Source: Pseudobutyrivibrio sp.
Lineage (GTDB): Bacteria; Bacillota; Clostridia; Lachnospirales; Lachnospiraceae
Direction of reading: 5' to 3'
Assembly (NCBI RefSeq): GCF_015057185.1
Contig: NZ_SVEV01000008.1
Span: 1-64,000 of the forward strand
Length of the DNA stretch: 64,000 bases
Each line of letters starts with the position of its first letter. Positions within the stretch are counted from its first letter, which is position 1. Below, in pieces: positions 1-9,254 of this stretch. The position numbers were made by a program, and so were the translations under genes. Below the pieces are notes generated by a model. It did not search any database and was not told where the DNA came from. It saw only the letters and a list, made by a program, of their open reading frames with translations.

Positions 1-81
1 AGCTTCATCTATGTGACTATGAAAAAGTGAGAAAAAGTGAGTTAACAAGAGATATAACAAGATTAATATGGGAGGATATTT
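1..81 (+). promoter_or_regulatory. leader region of the first GH2 gene
   Basis: This is the left edge of the window, upstream of the GH2 gene at 82. It holds a tandem direct repeat of gaaaaagtga (21-30 and 31-40) and a strong ribosome binding site GGAGG at 71-75, seven bases before the ATG. No clear -10/-35 pair is visible, so the promoter may lie before the window. Confidence 0.3.
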
Positions 82-2268
82 ATGAGCAGTATTATTAATT
101 GGAATAAGCATTGGATTTTTAAGAAAGAAGCATGGGAAAATATTGATGCTTCTCAGGTGATAGATGGAGAAAAGGTAGATTTGCCTCATACATGGTACAA
201 GGATGATGATTACTATCAGGGGGATGCAGTATATCAAAAAATATTTACTTATGAGCGCAAGGACTCAAAATGTACATTTGTAAAGTTCTATGGTGTTGAT
301 AAAGTGTGCCGCATTTTTCTTAATGGAAAAGAGGTGGGGCACCATGAGGGTGGCTACAATATTTTTGCCATTGATTTAACAGACGAAATTATCGATGGAC
401 AAAATGTCATGACCGTTCTTGTAAGCACCGATAAGAAATATCAGGTGTCTCCAATATCAGGTGACTTTGCTGTGTTTGGTGGTATACATAGAAAGGTAGA
501 ACTGATTGAGACATCAAAGGTCTGTTTTGACAGAACCTACTTTGGTACAGATGGATTTATTGTTAAGACAACCTGTGATAATGGTGTTGGCAAAATAGAT
601 GCCAAAGTAGTAGTTCATGGCGCAGAAGAATCAGCATGTGATATCGTATATACGATATATGATGGCGACGAAATAGTAATGAGCTCTAGGGAGAATTCAT
701 TTACATTTGATGGTCCAAAGCTATGGAATGGTCTTGATGATACATATTTATATACAATCAGGGCAACTCTAATTGTAGATGGAGACCCTGTTGACTGTGT
801 AGAAAAAGAAATCGGATTTAGAAATATTAGAATGGATGCTAATGAAGGCTTTTTCCTTAATGGTAAGCATGTAAAGATTCATGGCGTAGCCAAGCATCAG
901 GATACAGCAGGAGTATTTTCAGCAGCAACTATAGAGCACTGGAAGCAGGATATGGAGCTTATTCATGAAATCGGCGCAAATGGCGTTAGACTTTCCCACT
1001 ATCCACATCCACAGGAGGTTTATTCGCTGTGTGATGCATATGGTTTTGTGGTATGGGCAGAGATACCTCTCCTCAAGCTTACAGAGGATGAGGGATTATT
1101 TGAAAATGCAAAGCTACAGCTCAAGGAAATGATACTTCAGAATATGCATCATCCAAGCATTTGCTTCTGGGGAATACAAAATGAGATTGCCATTTATGGT
1201 GAGTTCCCATATATGAAAGAAAAAATGGATGTGTTAAATGAGATTGCACATGAGCTTGATGATACCAGATTCTCGGTTTGTGCAAATCTTAATGTGGTAC
1301 ATTCCAATAGTAACCTTAATCAGGTGACTGACGCTACAGCCTATAATATTTATTATGGCTGGTATTATGGCAAGTTCGAGGATCATGGCAAGTTTTTAGA
1401 TGAATTCCATCGTATTAATCCTGATATGCCACTTGGAATCTCAGAATATGGTGCAGATACAAACACAGCTTTTCATAGCGATGAGCCAAAGGTAAACGAT
1501 TATACAGAGGAGTTCCAAGCTCTGTATCATGAGACAGTATATCCGATGATGGCTGAGCGTGATTTTGTATGGGGCAGCTTCGTTTGGAATATGTTTGATT
1601 TTACAAGTCCAATCAGACAGGCAGCAAATATTAAAAATAGAAATATTAAGGGACTTGTTACTTTTGACAGACAGACTAGAAAGGACAGTTTTTACTATTA
1701 TAGAGCTATGTGGTCCAAGGAACCTTTCGTTCATTTTGCCAGCAAGCGCTATGTGAATCGCTCAAATGAGTTCATTAGTGTAAAGGTGTATTCAAATCAG
1801 CCAGAGGTTACAATCATAATAAACGGATTGGAATATACTCAGAGAGTGGAAAATGGTAGTGCCATTTTTGAAAATGTAAAGCTTGATATGGGCGAGAATA
1901 AAATTGTTGCCAAGGCAGGAATCTCTGTTGATGAGGTAATATTTAATCGCCAGAGTGAAGCAGACGAGTCATATGTATATGTAGATCAAAATCCGGGTCT
2001 CAATGTTCGCAACTGGTTCTTAGATGAGCAAAGCGAATCAGAGTTATTCCCAGAGGGCTTTCTTTCTATTAGAAGTACGATTAATGATTTATTAGCATCT
2101 GATGAAGCCACATCTGTTATTGATAAGAGAATGCCTGACGTTGGAAAGGATATAAGAGATATGGTAGGAACTTTTTCTCTTGAAAAATTCTTCTCATTTG
2201 CCAAGCCTGATTATACTGAGGAAGAATTCAAAGCATTGAATGCTGAACTTACAAAAATTGCTTTATAG
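82..2268 (+). CDS. glycoside hydrolase family 2 (beta-glucuronidase/beta-galactosidase type)
   Basis: Retaining exo-glycosidase that removes a terminal beta-linked sugar or uronic acid. It lacks a signal peptide, so it acts in the cytoplasm on imported glycosides. Seen: an N-terminal jelly-roll sugar-binding region (about 1-170), an Ig-like domain, then a TIM barrel with acid/base Glu368 in WGIQNE and nucleophile Glu455 in ISEYGAD. An N-x-K motif (Asn521, Lys523) resembles the carboxylate-binding motif of beta-glucuronidases, but related beta-galactosidases can carry a similar motif. The last ~95 residues form a charged extension shared with the paralogue at 21168, whose catalytic residues have identical numbers. 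A terminator follows, then an AraC regulator. Family assignment is firm; substrate is not. Confidence 0.93.
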   Translation: MSSIINWNKHWIFKKEAWENIDASQVIDGEKVDLPHTWYKDDDYYQGDAVYQKIFTYERKDSKCTFVKFYGVDKVCRIFLNGKEVGHHEGGYNIFAIDLTDEIIDGQNVMTVLVSTDKKYQVSPISGDFAVFGGIHRKVELIETSKVCFDRTYFGTDGFIVKTTCDNGVGKIDAKVVVHGAEESACDIVYTIYDGDEIVMSSRENSFTFDGPKLWNGLDDTYLYTIRATLIVDGDPVDCVEKEIGFRNIRMDANEGFFLNGKHVKIHGVAKHQDTAGVFSAATIEHWKQDMELIHEIGANGVRLSHYPHPQEVYSLCDAYGFVVWAEIPLLKLTEDEGLFENAKLQLKEMILQNMHHPSICFWGIQNEIAIYGEFPYMKEKMDVLNEIAHELDDTRFSVCANLNVVHSNSNLNQVTDATAYNIYYGWYYGKFEDHGKFLDEFHRINPDMPLGISEYGADTNTAFHSDEPKVNDYTEEFQALYHETVYPMMAERDFVWGSFVWNMFDFTSPIRQAANIKNRNIKGLVTFDRQTRKDSFYYYRAMWSKEPFVHFASKRYVNRSNEFISVKVYSNQPEVTIIINGLEYTQRVENGSAIFENVKLDMGENKIVAKAGISVDEVIFNRQSEADESYVYVDQNPGLNVRNWFLDEQSESELFPEGFLSIRSTINDLLASDEATSVIDKRMPDVGKDIRDMVGTFSLEKFFSFAKPDYTEEEFKALNAELTKIAL

Positions 2269-2285
2269 TGATATAATTTACTATC

Positions 2286-2312
2286 AAGGACTGAGTTTTC
2301 CTCAGTCCTTTT
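2286..2312 (+). terminator. terminator after GH2
   Basis: A perfect 10-bp stem (aaggactgag / ctcagtcctt) with a 5-base loop and a short T run lies 17 bases after the GH2 stop. It separates GH2 from the AraC gene. Confidence 0.8.
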
Positions 2313-2335
2313 ATTGGTTTGTATAGAGGGTATTT

Positions 2336-3529
2336 ATGAATAAAAACATTGAAACACTTAATACTGCATTGAATCTTATTCATTCTATTTTTAACTTGGG
2401 GACTAATACTTTCCAGGGTGAAAATGATGTAGAAAATTTTTGTAATGAGAACAGAGCTATCGAAGGTCAGGCTTGGCTTGCTCCTGAGGCACTAAAGCTG
2501 ATTTTGGAAAAAAGCCATGAGAATAGCATTAATTACTTCGAGGATTTATTACACATTAGGATTGTGCTTTTTTATTATAAAAGCATTCCTGTGGTGTTAG
2601 GACCATATTTATCTGAAGAAATGACCATAGGTCAGAGCATTCAGATTTGCAATCAGATAGATAAAAAGAAAATGAATCCTAATGAATTGATAATATACTA
2701 TGGTAAGTTCCCTGTTATCCCTGATGGAGTTATGAATAAAATTTTGCATGGCATATCAGAAAACCTTGGCTTAGAAAATCTATCTGAGCATTTTACCAGG
2801 TATAAGGGGCATAATGATGATATGTCAGAAAATGACGATTTGGAGCGTATAAGCAATGCCAACATCGAGGCTCATTATGTAACCGAGCGAGAATATATGA
2901 ATGCAATTAAAAGAGGAAATACCCAGGAAGCCATTCATTACAAAAAGCTTCTATCTGAAAATGCCGCTGGAATGTGGACCAGAAAGGCTACCTTACAGGA
3001 TAAAAAATTTGGCCTTGCTGTAAACAGAGCCATGAGTAGAATAGCAGCTTACGAAGCGGGTGTGCCAGCCCCTATTATTCATAAAATAACAACTAAAGAG
3101 TCTAGGGCGATTGCAGCAGCTAATAGTGAAAGTCAAATGGATGAGGCATGCGATACAATGCTCAAGGAATTTTGTGAGATAATTCGTATCATAAGAAATG
3201 AAAAATATTCTGCCTTAACACAAAGCATCATATATTCTGTAAATCAGCATTATATGGATGATATAACAATTAAGGAAATAGCAGATGAGTTAAACATTAC
3301 AGAAAGCTATATGATTTCACAGTTTAAGAAAGAAACAGGACAGACGCCTGCAACTTATCTACGCCAGATTAGATTAAAAAATGCCGCCAACCTCTTGATT
3401 TCCACAAATGATGAAATCCAAAAGATTAGCGGCTGTGTAGGCATCCCTGATGCCAATTATTTCGTTAAATTATTCAAGGCTGAATTTGAAATGACACCTG
3501 GGGCATATCGTAAGCGTTACAAGATATAG
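2336..3529 (+). CDS. AraC-family regulator, long N-terminal sensor type
   Basis: Transcription regulator of 397 residues. The C-terminal ~100 residues form the two helix-turn-helix motifs of the AraC/XylS family, ending in the typical GIPDANYFVKLFK and MTPGAYRK signature. The N-terminal ~280 residues are not a cupin. They contain a VLGPY motif and a following YYGKFP segment that also occur, with variation, in the regulators at 6284 and 18305, so the three are paralogues sharing an unrecognised sensor domain. It probably controls the neighbouring GH2 or the convergent transporter/esterase genes; ligand unknown. Its 3' end overlaps the convergent esterase by 56 bp. Confidence 0.88.
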   Translation: MNKNIETLNTALNLIHSIFNLGTNTFQGENDVENFCNENRAIEGQAWLAPEALKLILEKSHENSINYFEDLLHIRIVLFYYKSIPVVLGPYLSEEMTIGQSIQICNQIDKKKMNPNELIIYYGKFPVIPDGVMNKILHGISENLGLENLSEHFTRYKGHNDDMSENDDLERISNANIEAHYVTEREYMNAIKRGNTQEAIHYKKLLSENAAGMWTRKATLQDKKFGLAVNRAMSRIAAYEAGVPAPIIHKITTKESRAIAAANSESQMDEACDTMLKEFCEIIRIIRNEKYSALTQSIIYSVNQHYMDDITIKEIADELNITESYMISQFKKETGQTPATYLRQIRLKNAANLLISTNDEIQKISGCVGIPDANYFVKLFKAEFEMTPGAYRKRYKI

Positions 3530-4736
3530 AACCAGTCCTTACAAATTCTGATATTGCCTTTACAAGATTATCAGAAATTGCATAATCTTCATCAGTCATT
3601 GGACGCCAACACTTTTTGAGAGAGCCCATGGTGTACCAAAGCTCTGCTGAGTGGAAAGCGCCTGATTCATCTCCAGGAAGCTGTCTTGTAAAATAGAAGT
3701 AGTAAGCTTTTCCACCATTTGAATTAACTGCGTTGCAGAAATTCTTGCTCATGTCATGTAGAAATTCCGGTGCCATGTCTTCTGAGTTTGTGCTTAGGAG
3801 ATATGGCACTTTTGCATATTCATTATTAGCTAATGCTTCTGCTGGATCCTTGGAAATGATAATACCATCCACATGAGGACAACAGTGAATCATCATATTC
3901 ATATCAATGCTTGCTTTAAATGTTTCGATTAATTCCTGAACAGGGACTTTTCTCCAGTCATCAACATTATTCCCCAGTTTGTTTGTAAAGTTAGCAAAGT
4001 AATCGTAGCTATCCTCTACAGGATTAACAACGGCAAACTCTTTGCCGATTCCAGCGCCACTTGCCATATATACTTTATTGATATAAGGCTTGGTAAGAGG
4101 AGAGAAGCAATGCTGCTGGATACTCATTGCACCTGCAGACTGACCAAATAAAGTGATATTGTCAGGGTCTCCACCAAATGAAGCAATATGCTTGTGAACC
4201 CATTTGATAGCTTCTAACTGATCATATAAACCATAGTTTCCACTATGACCAGCTTCTTCAGTAAGCTTTCTATCGCAGAGAAAACCCAGTACTCCAAGTC
4301 GATAATTAATAGTTACAAATATGATGCCATTTTTTGCATAAGCGGATCCATCCATATGAAGCTCGTTTCCGCAACCGCCCTGGAATGCTCCGCCATGAAT
4401 GTAGATTATAACAGGAGCCTTTTTAGCATCAGCAGGAGCATAGATATTAAGGAAAAGGCAATCCTCATCGTATTTGAATTCTAATCCATCTCTAAACTCT
4501 TTGTAATAAAAAGGCTTTGGTTCTTTTTGATCCTCTGGATCATAGGTTCTAAATTGTGGACAGGCATTACCGAAATCTGTTGCATCATAAACACCTTCCC
4601 ATGAGTCTACTGGAACAGGATAAGCAAAGCGCTTGGCTGTTGCGTATCTGATTCCTCTAAATTCTTTTGTTCCATCTATGAATTCCAGACCCTGGATATC
4701 TCCAAGGTCTGTATTTATTGTTACTAGTTTATACAT
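3474..4736 (-). CDS. type-B carboxylesterase, C-terminally truncated
   Basis: Alpha/beta-hydrolase of the carboxylesterase/lipase family, probably deacylating plant-derived esters in the cytoplasm. Seen: oxyanion-hole HGG (114-116), nucleophile Ser200 in GQSAG, a likely acid Glu319, and catalytic His362 in GAFHSAELWY. At 420 residues it is shorter than the usual 480-550. Family-like sequence continues to FVRTG (residues 398-402). From residue 403 the frame runs into the antisense of the AraC gene, and the final 17 codons are unlike the family. It is translationally coupled to the upstream symporter: ATGTATAA holds both its start and the symporter stop. The active site is complete, so it may still work. 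Confidence 0.88.
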   Translation of the reverse strand: MYKLVTINTDLGDIQGLEFIDGTKEFRGIRYATAKRFAYPVPVDSWEGVYDATDFGNACPQFRTYDPEDQKEPKPFYYKEFRDGLEFKYDEDCLFLNIYAPADAKKAPVIIYIHGGAFQGGCGNELHMDGSAYAKNGIIFVTINYRLGVLGFLCDRKLTEEAGHSGNYGLYDQLEAIKWVHKHIASFGGDPDNITLFGQSAGAMSIQQHCFSPLTKPYINKVYMASGAGIGKEFAVVNPVEDSYDYFANFTNKLGNNVDDWRKVPVQELIETFKASIDMNMMIHCCPHVDGIIISKDPAEALANNEYAKVPYLLSTNSEDMAPEFLHDMSKNFCNAVNSNGGKAYYFYFTRQLPGDESGAFHSAELWYTMGSLKKCWRPMTDEDYAISDNLVKAISEFVRTGSISCNAYDMPQVSFQIQP

Positions 4737-6183
4737 TTTCTACCTCTAGCTCTGCTGAATTTATATCCTCAGCAATAGCTTCTTTTTCATTTGAATTATT
4801 TGCGCTGTGAATCTTATGAAGCTTTTCATACATTTCCTCAGACTTATTTTTTGTAAGAGGATAAACAAGCCAAATGCTCACAAGAATTACTACTGCACCA
4901 AAAAGTGGCATTAATATAACAAGCTTTCTGATGTTTTCTCCAAAAGCAGGTGATTGCTCAGCAGCGCCGGCAACAAATCCTGCAGTGCCGATAAGCGCAG
5001 TAGATAGTGATGCGGCAGCAGCAGAACCAATTTTTCTAGAGAATGTGTAAATAGAATACATTGTTCCATCTGAACGCTCCCCAGATTTGTATTCCTGATA
5101 GTCAATTGATTCTGTAACAAGTGCCCAAACAAGCATTGTAAATGCTGTAAGTCCAAGGTTTGCAATAGAATTTACAAACATGAATACATAGCAATTTGGA
5201 ATTCTTACAAGGTATAAAATTGCAAAAGCTACGATACTGTAGGCAGCAGAGTAGATGATAAGTTTTCTGTTTCCAACAATTTTAGCAAGGTGAGGTACCG
5301 CGAAGAATGCAAGGAACATCATTGGCAAGCTGATGAATGATGATGCAGCCATTGCCTTTGGCATATGGTAATACTCTTTAAATAAATAGTTGTTCATGCT
5401 TTGTGCACTTGCAAACATACTACCTACAGAAGCAATCATTACAGCAATAAGAGCTCTGTTTGTAAATGCTTCCTTGACAACATGACCAAGACTATATTTA
5501 GGAGCGTTATCTCCAACAAATCTATGCTCCTGGTGAATGCGCTCTTTTGTGAGATTTACAAGTAAAAGATAGAAGATGATAGAGAGAACACCTGCAACTA
5601 TAGCCATAAGGAAATAGCCACTAGCCTTTGGATTTCCTGCATCATCCCAAATTGCAAGAGAAACAACTGGAATAAATAAAATACCAACACCCATTCCGCC
5701 GAATGCTCTCGCTCTTGAAAGACGTGTACGCTCCACTGGTGAATCTGTGATTACAGAAGCCATAGCACCATATGGCATTGATACACCTGTATAAGCCATT
5801 CCGTAGAGAATATAAGATACAGCAACCCATGCGTGCTTGATTACGCTAGGGAATGAAGTAGTGTCTGTGAAACATAAAAGACCTGTAAGGGCTAAAGGCA
5901 CCATGAAAATTTTTACCCATGGCTTGAACTTATCAGAGCCCTTACCAATTTTGAAACGGTCAGGCAAAGAGCCAATCATTGGATCATTGATGGCATCCCA
6001 TATCTTTGCCACAAAAATTAATGAAGCCATCCAGGCTGGACTGATACCAAGTACATAGTTGCAAAATGTAACATAGAATGCACTGATATAAAGATTTACT
6101 AAACTTCCCCCGAAGTCACCACTGAAATAACCAAATTGCTCTAGAAATGACAACTTAGTTTCTTTAGTTTGTTCTTTTTTCAT
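4729..6183 (-). CDS. GPH-family glycoside/hexuronide:cation symporter
   Basis: Polytopic membrane protein of the glycoside-pentoside-hexuronide family (MFS superfamily), importing a sugar or glycoside with a cation. Seen: about 12 hydrophobic segments and the family signature DAINDPMIGSLPDRF near residue 65. It starts with ATG after a good AAGGAG site. It overlaps the esterase start by 8 bp, so the two are one operon. The AraC gene at 6284-7507 lies 100 bp upstream on the same strand. Substrate cannot be read from sequence; the esterase partner suggests an acylated sugar. Confidence 0.9.
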   Translation of the reverse strand: MKKEQTKETKLSFLEQFGYFSGDFGGSLVNLYISAFYVTFCNYVLGISPAWMASLIFVAKIWDAINDPMIGSLPDRFKIGKGSDKFKPWVKIFMVPLALTGLLCFTDTTSFPSVIKHAWVAVSYILYGMAYTGVSMPYGAMASVITDSPVERTRLSRARAFGGMGVGILFIPVVSLAIWDDAGNPKASGYFLMAIVAGVLSIIFYLLLVNLTKERIHQEHRFVGDNAPKYSLGHVVKEAFTNRALIAVMIASVGSMFASAQSMNNYLFKEYYHMPKAMAASSFISLPMMFLAFFAVPHLAKIVGNRKLIIYSAAYSIVAFAILYLVRIPNCYVFMFVNSIANLGLTAFTMLVWALVTESIDYQEYKSGERSDGTMYSIYTFSRKIGSAAAASLSTALIGTAGFVAGAAEQSPAFGENIRKLVILMPLFGAVVILVSIWLVYPLTKNKSEEMYEKLHKIHSANNSNEKEAIAEDINSAELEVENV

Positions 6184-6283
6184 TACTAAATGCTCCTTTT
6201 TTAGTGTTGTTGTATTTGGTGAATTCAGTATAAAAAAAGATATTTATCACAAATAGAAATATTTATAGCTGAATATAAAAATA

Positions 6284-7507
6284 TTACTGTAACAACATTT
6301 TTCGGTATTGGCTAGGAGACATGCCTTTTTCCCTCTGAAAAATACGAGTGAAATAAGTTACATCAGGTATACCGCAAGAGCTGGCAATGTCTTGAATCTG
6401 TTGATTGGTTGTATTTAATAAGAATATTCCATGATCAATTCGTTTACTGTTTACAAATTCAGTGAAAGTTTTTTCCGTTTCCTTTTTAAATAAGGTTGCA
6501 AGATAGCTTTTGTTAAGTGCCAGGGCAGTGGCAGTGCTTTGAAGTGTCAGCTCTGTTTCAAAAAGATGCTGTGAAACGTAGTTGATTACTCGTTGCATAG
6601 TAGGGCTGTATCCTGATGTAGATTGATGCTGTACCATGGTGCAGTATCTTTTGAGAATTTCACGATGAACTTCTCTGTCCTGGTCAGGCGATGCCATATT
6701 CTCAATTTTGATTGCCATTCGGCGTGACATTTCATCAAGATGAATTGGGTGCACATTTCCCTTTTGTGCACCTTTTCTGCAAACGGTATTAAATGCAAGT
6801 AGATTATTTTTTTGACTCCTAAGTGTGTTGGAAGATCGGTTGTCAATGTTTCTAAGAGCCTGGTCTGTACTATAGTGCATGGCTGAATTAAAGTCACCTC
6901 TTGAAATGGCATCAATAACCTTTTCCTCTAATTCATATCTATATTCAAGTCTGGCCATAATGTCATCAGTTCCTGTGTTGGCATCCATATAGGTAATATA
7001 GGCGGTATCCTCATCAGAATTTTGTCGTAGATACTCAAGCCTAAAATTGCCAGGACCATAAATATGTTCACCAACGGTAAGTAAATAGTTCTCGATGATT
7101 GAGGAGTCCTTTAGGCAAGGCAATGTAGCGTAGTATTGATGCATAAAGGGAACTAAAGCCTCGGGAATTTTATTCTTGTGACATAGCTCGTTTGTGCGGT
7201 TGATACCAGAATTGATAGTGATATAAGGTCCAAGGATTATTAAATTCTCTTCTGAATCAGAAGGAATGGGTATGAAAATGTAGTGACAATCAAATCGGTC
7301 TGTCATCAAATAGATTATATTTTTTCTCACAAAGTCAGTATCTATATCCTTAAAAGAAAGTATGGTGGTATTGTCAGCTCCAACTATGGCATTTCGAAGT
7401 CCTAAATCCACTTTTGTGGAAAGTGGAGTAGTAGGGTTGATAATATTTGAACCTACATTAAGTTTTGAAAAAAAGCTGATTGTAAAATCTAAATAATTAT
7501 TATCCAT
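6284..7507 (-). CDS. AraC-family regulator, long N-terminal sensor type
   Basis: AraC/XylS-type regulator with two HTH motifs in the last ~105 residues, including CGIPDVTYFTRIF and MSPSQYRK. The N-terminal domain carries the LGPY and YYATLP landmarks shared with the regulators at 2336 and 18305. I start it at the ATG at 7507 (MDNNYLDF), which has an AAGGTG site eight bases upstream; an in-frame TTG at 7537 lacks one. It is divergent from the GPH/GH3/HAD operon at 7703 and lies upstream of the transporter/esterase pair, so it could control either or both. Confidence 0.87.
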   Translation of the reverse strand: MDNNYLDFTISFFSKLNVGSNIINPTTPLSTKVDLGLRNAIVGADNTTILSFKDIDTDFVRKNIIYLMTDRFDCHYIFIPIPSDSEENLIILGPYITINSGINRTNELCHKNKIPEALVPFMHQYYATLPCLKDSSIIENYLLTVGEHIYGPGNFRLEYLRQNSDEDTAYITYMDANTGTDDIMARLEYRYELEEKVIDAISRGDFNSAMHYSTDQALRNIDNRSSNTLRSQKNNLLAFNTVCRKGAQKGNVHPIHLDEMSRRMAIKIENMASPDQDREVHREILKRYCTMVQHQSTSGYSPTMQRVINYVSQHLFETELTLQSTATALALNKSYLATLFKKETEKTFTEFVNSKRIDHGIFLLNTTNQQIQDIASSCGIPDVTYFTRIFQREKGMSPSQYRKMLLQ

Positions 7508-7563
7508 AAGAACACCTTTGTTAAAATAAAAACTCAATATCGAATGATATTTATTTATAATAA

Positions 7564-7602
7564 TACAATATTTGCAAAAATAATATAAGAGTAAATATTG
7601 TA
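7564..7602. promoter_or_regulatory. inverted-repeat operator candidate between AraC and GPH genes
   Basis: A perfect 10-bp inverted repeat, tacaatattt (7564-7573) and aaatattgta (7593-7602), is centred in the 195-bp divergent promoter region between the AraC gene at 7507 and the symporter at 7703. Its position suits an operator for control of both directions. The region is very AT-rich, so chance symmetry is possible. Confidence 0.4.
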
Positions 7603-7702
7603 CTACTTATACCAAATATAGTAATTGAGAAAACCAGGTTACCTAACTATGATATCTCTATAAATAATAAAGCCAAATGGGGATTGGCGAAGGAGGAGAA
7701 TC

Positions 7703-9229
7703 ATGGAACAGAAAAATGATGGAATTAACAGAGCCAAATGGTGGCAAATTGCAGGGTTAGCTGTTAATGATGTAGGCACAAATACCTATATGTGGATGAT
7801 GATATTCATATCATATTATCTGAATGGTATTGTTGGTGTGGGTGTTGTCATTGCTTCATCACTTGCAACAATTATGAGACTTTGGGATGGAGTCACTGAT
7901 CCTATTATTGGAATCATTTTGGACAAAACAAATGGTAAATTCGGAAAGAACAGACCTTTCCTTGTAATCGGTCAGGCAATTATGATTGTTATGTCAGCAT
8001 TGATGTTTTTCGTAACACCAAAGTTTCCAAAGGTAGCTCAGTTCTTTATGTTTGTAGTGTTCTATGCTGTTTATATCATTGGTTATACATGTCAGTGTGT
8101 TGTTACAAAATCAGCACAGACATGTCTTACAAATGATCCAAAGCAAAGACCAACCTTTGGTATATATTCAGGAGTATTATCAGCATTATTCTTTACATTA
8201 GCACCACTTTATTCCTATACATATTTATTAGGAAAGCATATGTATCAGTTTGATATGGGATATTTTGCTGAGATGTGGAAGACTGGCGCTATTATGTCTT
8301 TGATTTGCACAATTATTGCATATATTGCTATCAGAGGTAAGGATAGAGATGAATTCTATGGTACTGGATCGGCAAAAATAGAGAAAATATCATTTAGAGA
8401 TTATCTTGATGTGTTAAAGCACAACAAGGCTTTACAGATGCTTGTAATCAGTGCTTCTACTGACAAGTTAGGACGTCAGATGAATGGAAATGCAACAGTT
8501 TCAATTATTATTTATGCAATTATTTGTGGCAATGCATCAGCTGCTGGATTGGTTGGAACTTATACACTTGTTCCAGGAATGATAATGCTTTTCCTTGGAA
8601 TTGGTTATGTGGCTAGAAAATTTGGTCAGCAAAAGGGATTTGTTTACTCTAGCTATGGAGCAATATTCTCTCTTGCAGCACTTATAGCTTTATTTGTAAT
8701 TGGAAATCCTACATCACTTTCATTACCTGGTGATGGAAGATTTGCAGGATGGAATGTATTCTCATTATTGTTCCTTGTACTTATGGTTGTATTCTCAGGA
8801 TTTCAGAATATTGCAGGAAGCTTGATTTATCCTATGACAGCTGACTGTACAGACTATGAAGTATATCGTAGCGGCAAATATGTGCCAGGCTTAATTGGAA
8901 CAGTATTTAGCTTTATTGACAAACTTATTTCTTCACTTGCACCACTTTTGATTGGTTTATTATGTGCAGCAGTAGGTTATTCAAAGGCACTTCCAACAGC
9001 AGATACTCCTTATTCAACAGGTTTAGCCTGGGTTGGAATCATCAGCATGTATGGCGTTTTATTAATTGGATTTATATGTAATGTTGTTGCAATGAAATTC
9101 TATCCACTTTCAAAGGAAAAGATGGAAGAAATTGCAGAAGACATTGCTAAAATTAAAAAGGAAGCAACAGCAGAATCAGTAAACGAAAGCTCAGACAATG
9201 ATAAAAAAGCAGCTTTGAAGAATGCTTAA
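7703..9229 (+). CDS. GPH-family glycoside:cation symporter
   Basis: About 12 membrane segments with the GPH signature LWDGVTDPIIGIILDKTNG near residue 57, so a cation-coupled importer of sugars or glycosides. A strong AGGAGG precedes the start. It is first in an operon with GH3 (9255) and HAD (10996), at gaps of 25 and 16 bp. The imported glycoside would be cut by the GH3 enzyme. The hydrophilic C-terminus (residues ~470-508) is rich in Glu, Lys and Ser. Confidence 0.9.
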   Translation: MEQKNDGINRAKWWQIAGLAVNDVGTNTYMWMMIFISYYLNGIVGVGVVIASSLATIMRLWDGVTDPIIGIILDKTNGKFGKNRPFLVIGQAIMIVMSALMFFVTPKFPKVAQFFMFVVFYAVYIIGYTCQCVVTKSAQTCLTNDPKQRPTFGIYSGVLSALFFTLAPLYSYTYLLGKHMYQFDMGYFAEMWKTGAIMSLICTIIAYIAIRGKDRDEFYGTGSAKIEKISFRDYLDVLKHNKALQMLVISASTDKLGRQMNGNATVSIIIYAIICGNASAAGLVGTYTLVPGMIMLFLGIGYVARKFGQQKGFVYSSYGAIFSLAALIALFVIGNPTSLSLPGDGRFAGWNVFSLLFLVLMVVFSGFQNIAGSLIYPMTADCTDYEVYRSGKYVPGLIGTVFSFIDKLISSLAPLLIGLLCAAVGYSKALPTADTPYSTGLAWVGIISMYGVLLIGFICNVVAMKFYPLSKEKMEEIAEDIAKIKKEATAESVNESSDNDKKAALKNA

Positions 9230-9254
9230 GCTGTTACTAGAAGTGAGGTTATAA

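Noticed and set aside
1-81. Possible fourth copy of the structured leader RNA before the first GH2 gene (ends ...ataacaagattaatatgggagg)
   Set aside because: The 3' end is only vaguely similar and no P1, P2 or P3 partner strands can be found in the available 81 bases.
7641-7660. Short dyad aggttacct before the GPH symporter as an operator
   Set aside because: The arms are only four bases around one central base, too short to stand out in an AT-rich promoter region; the 10-bp inverted repeat at 7564-7602 is a better candidate.
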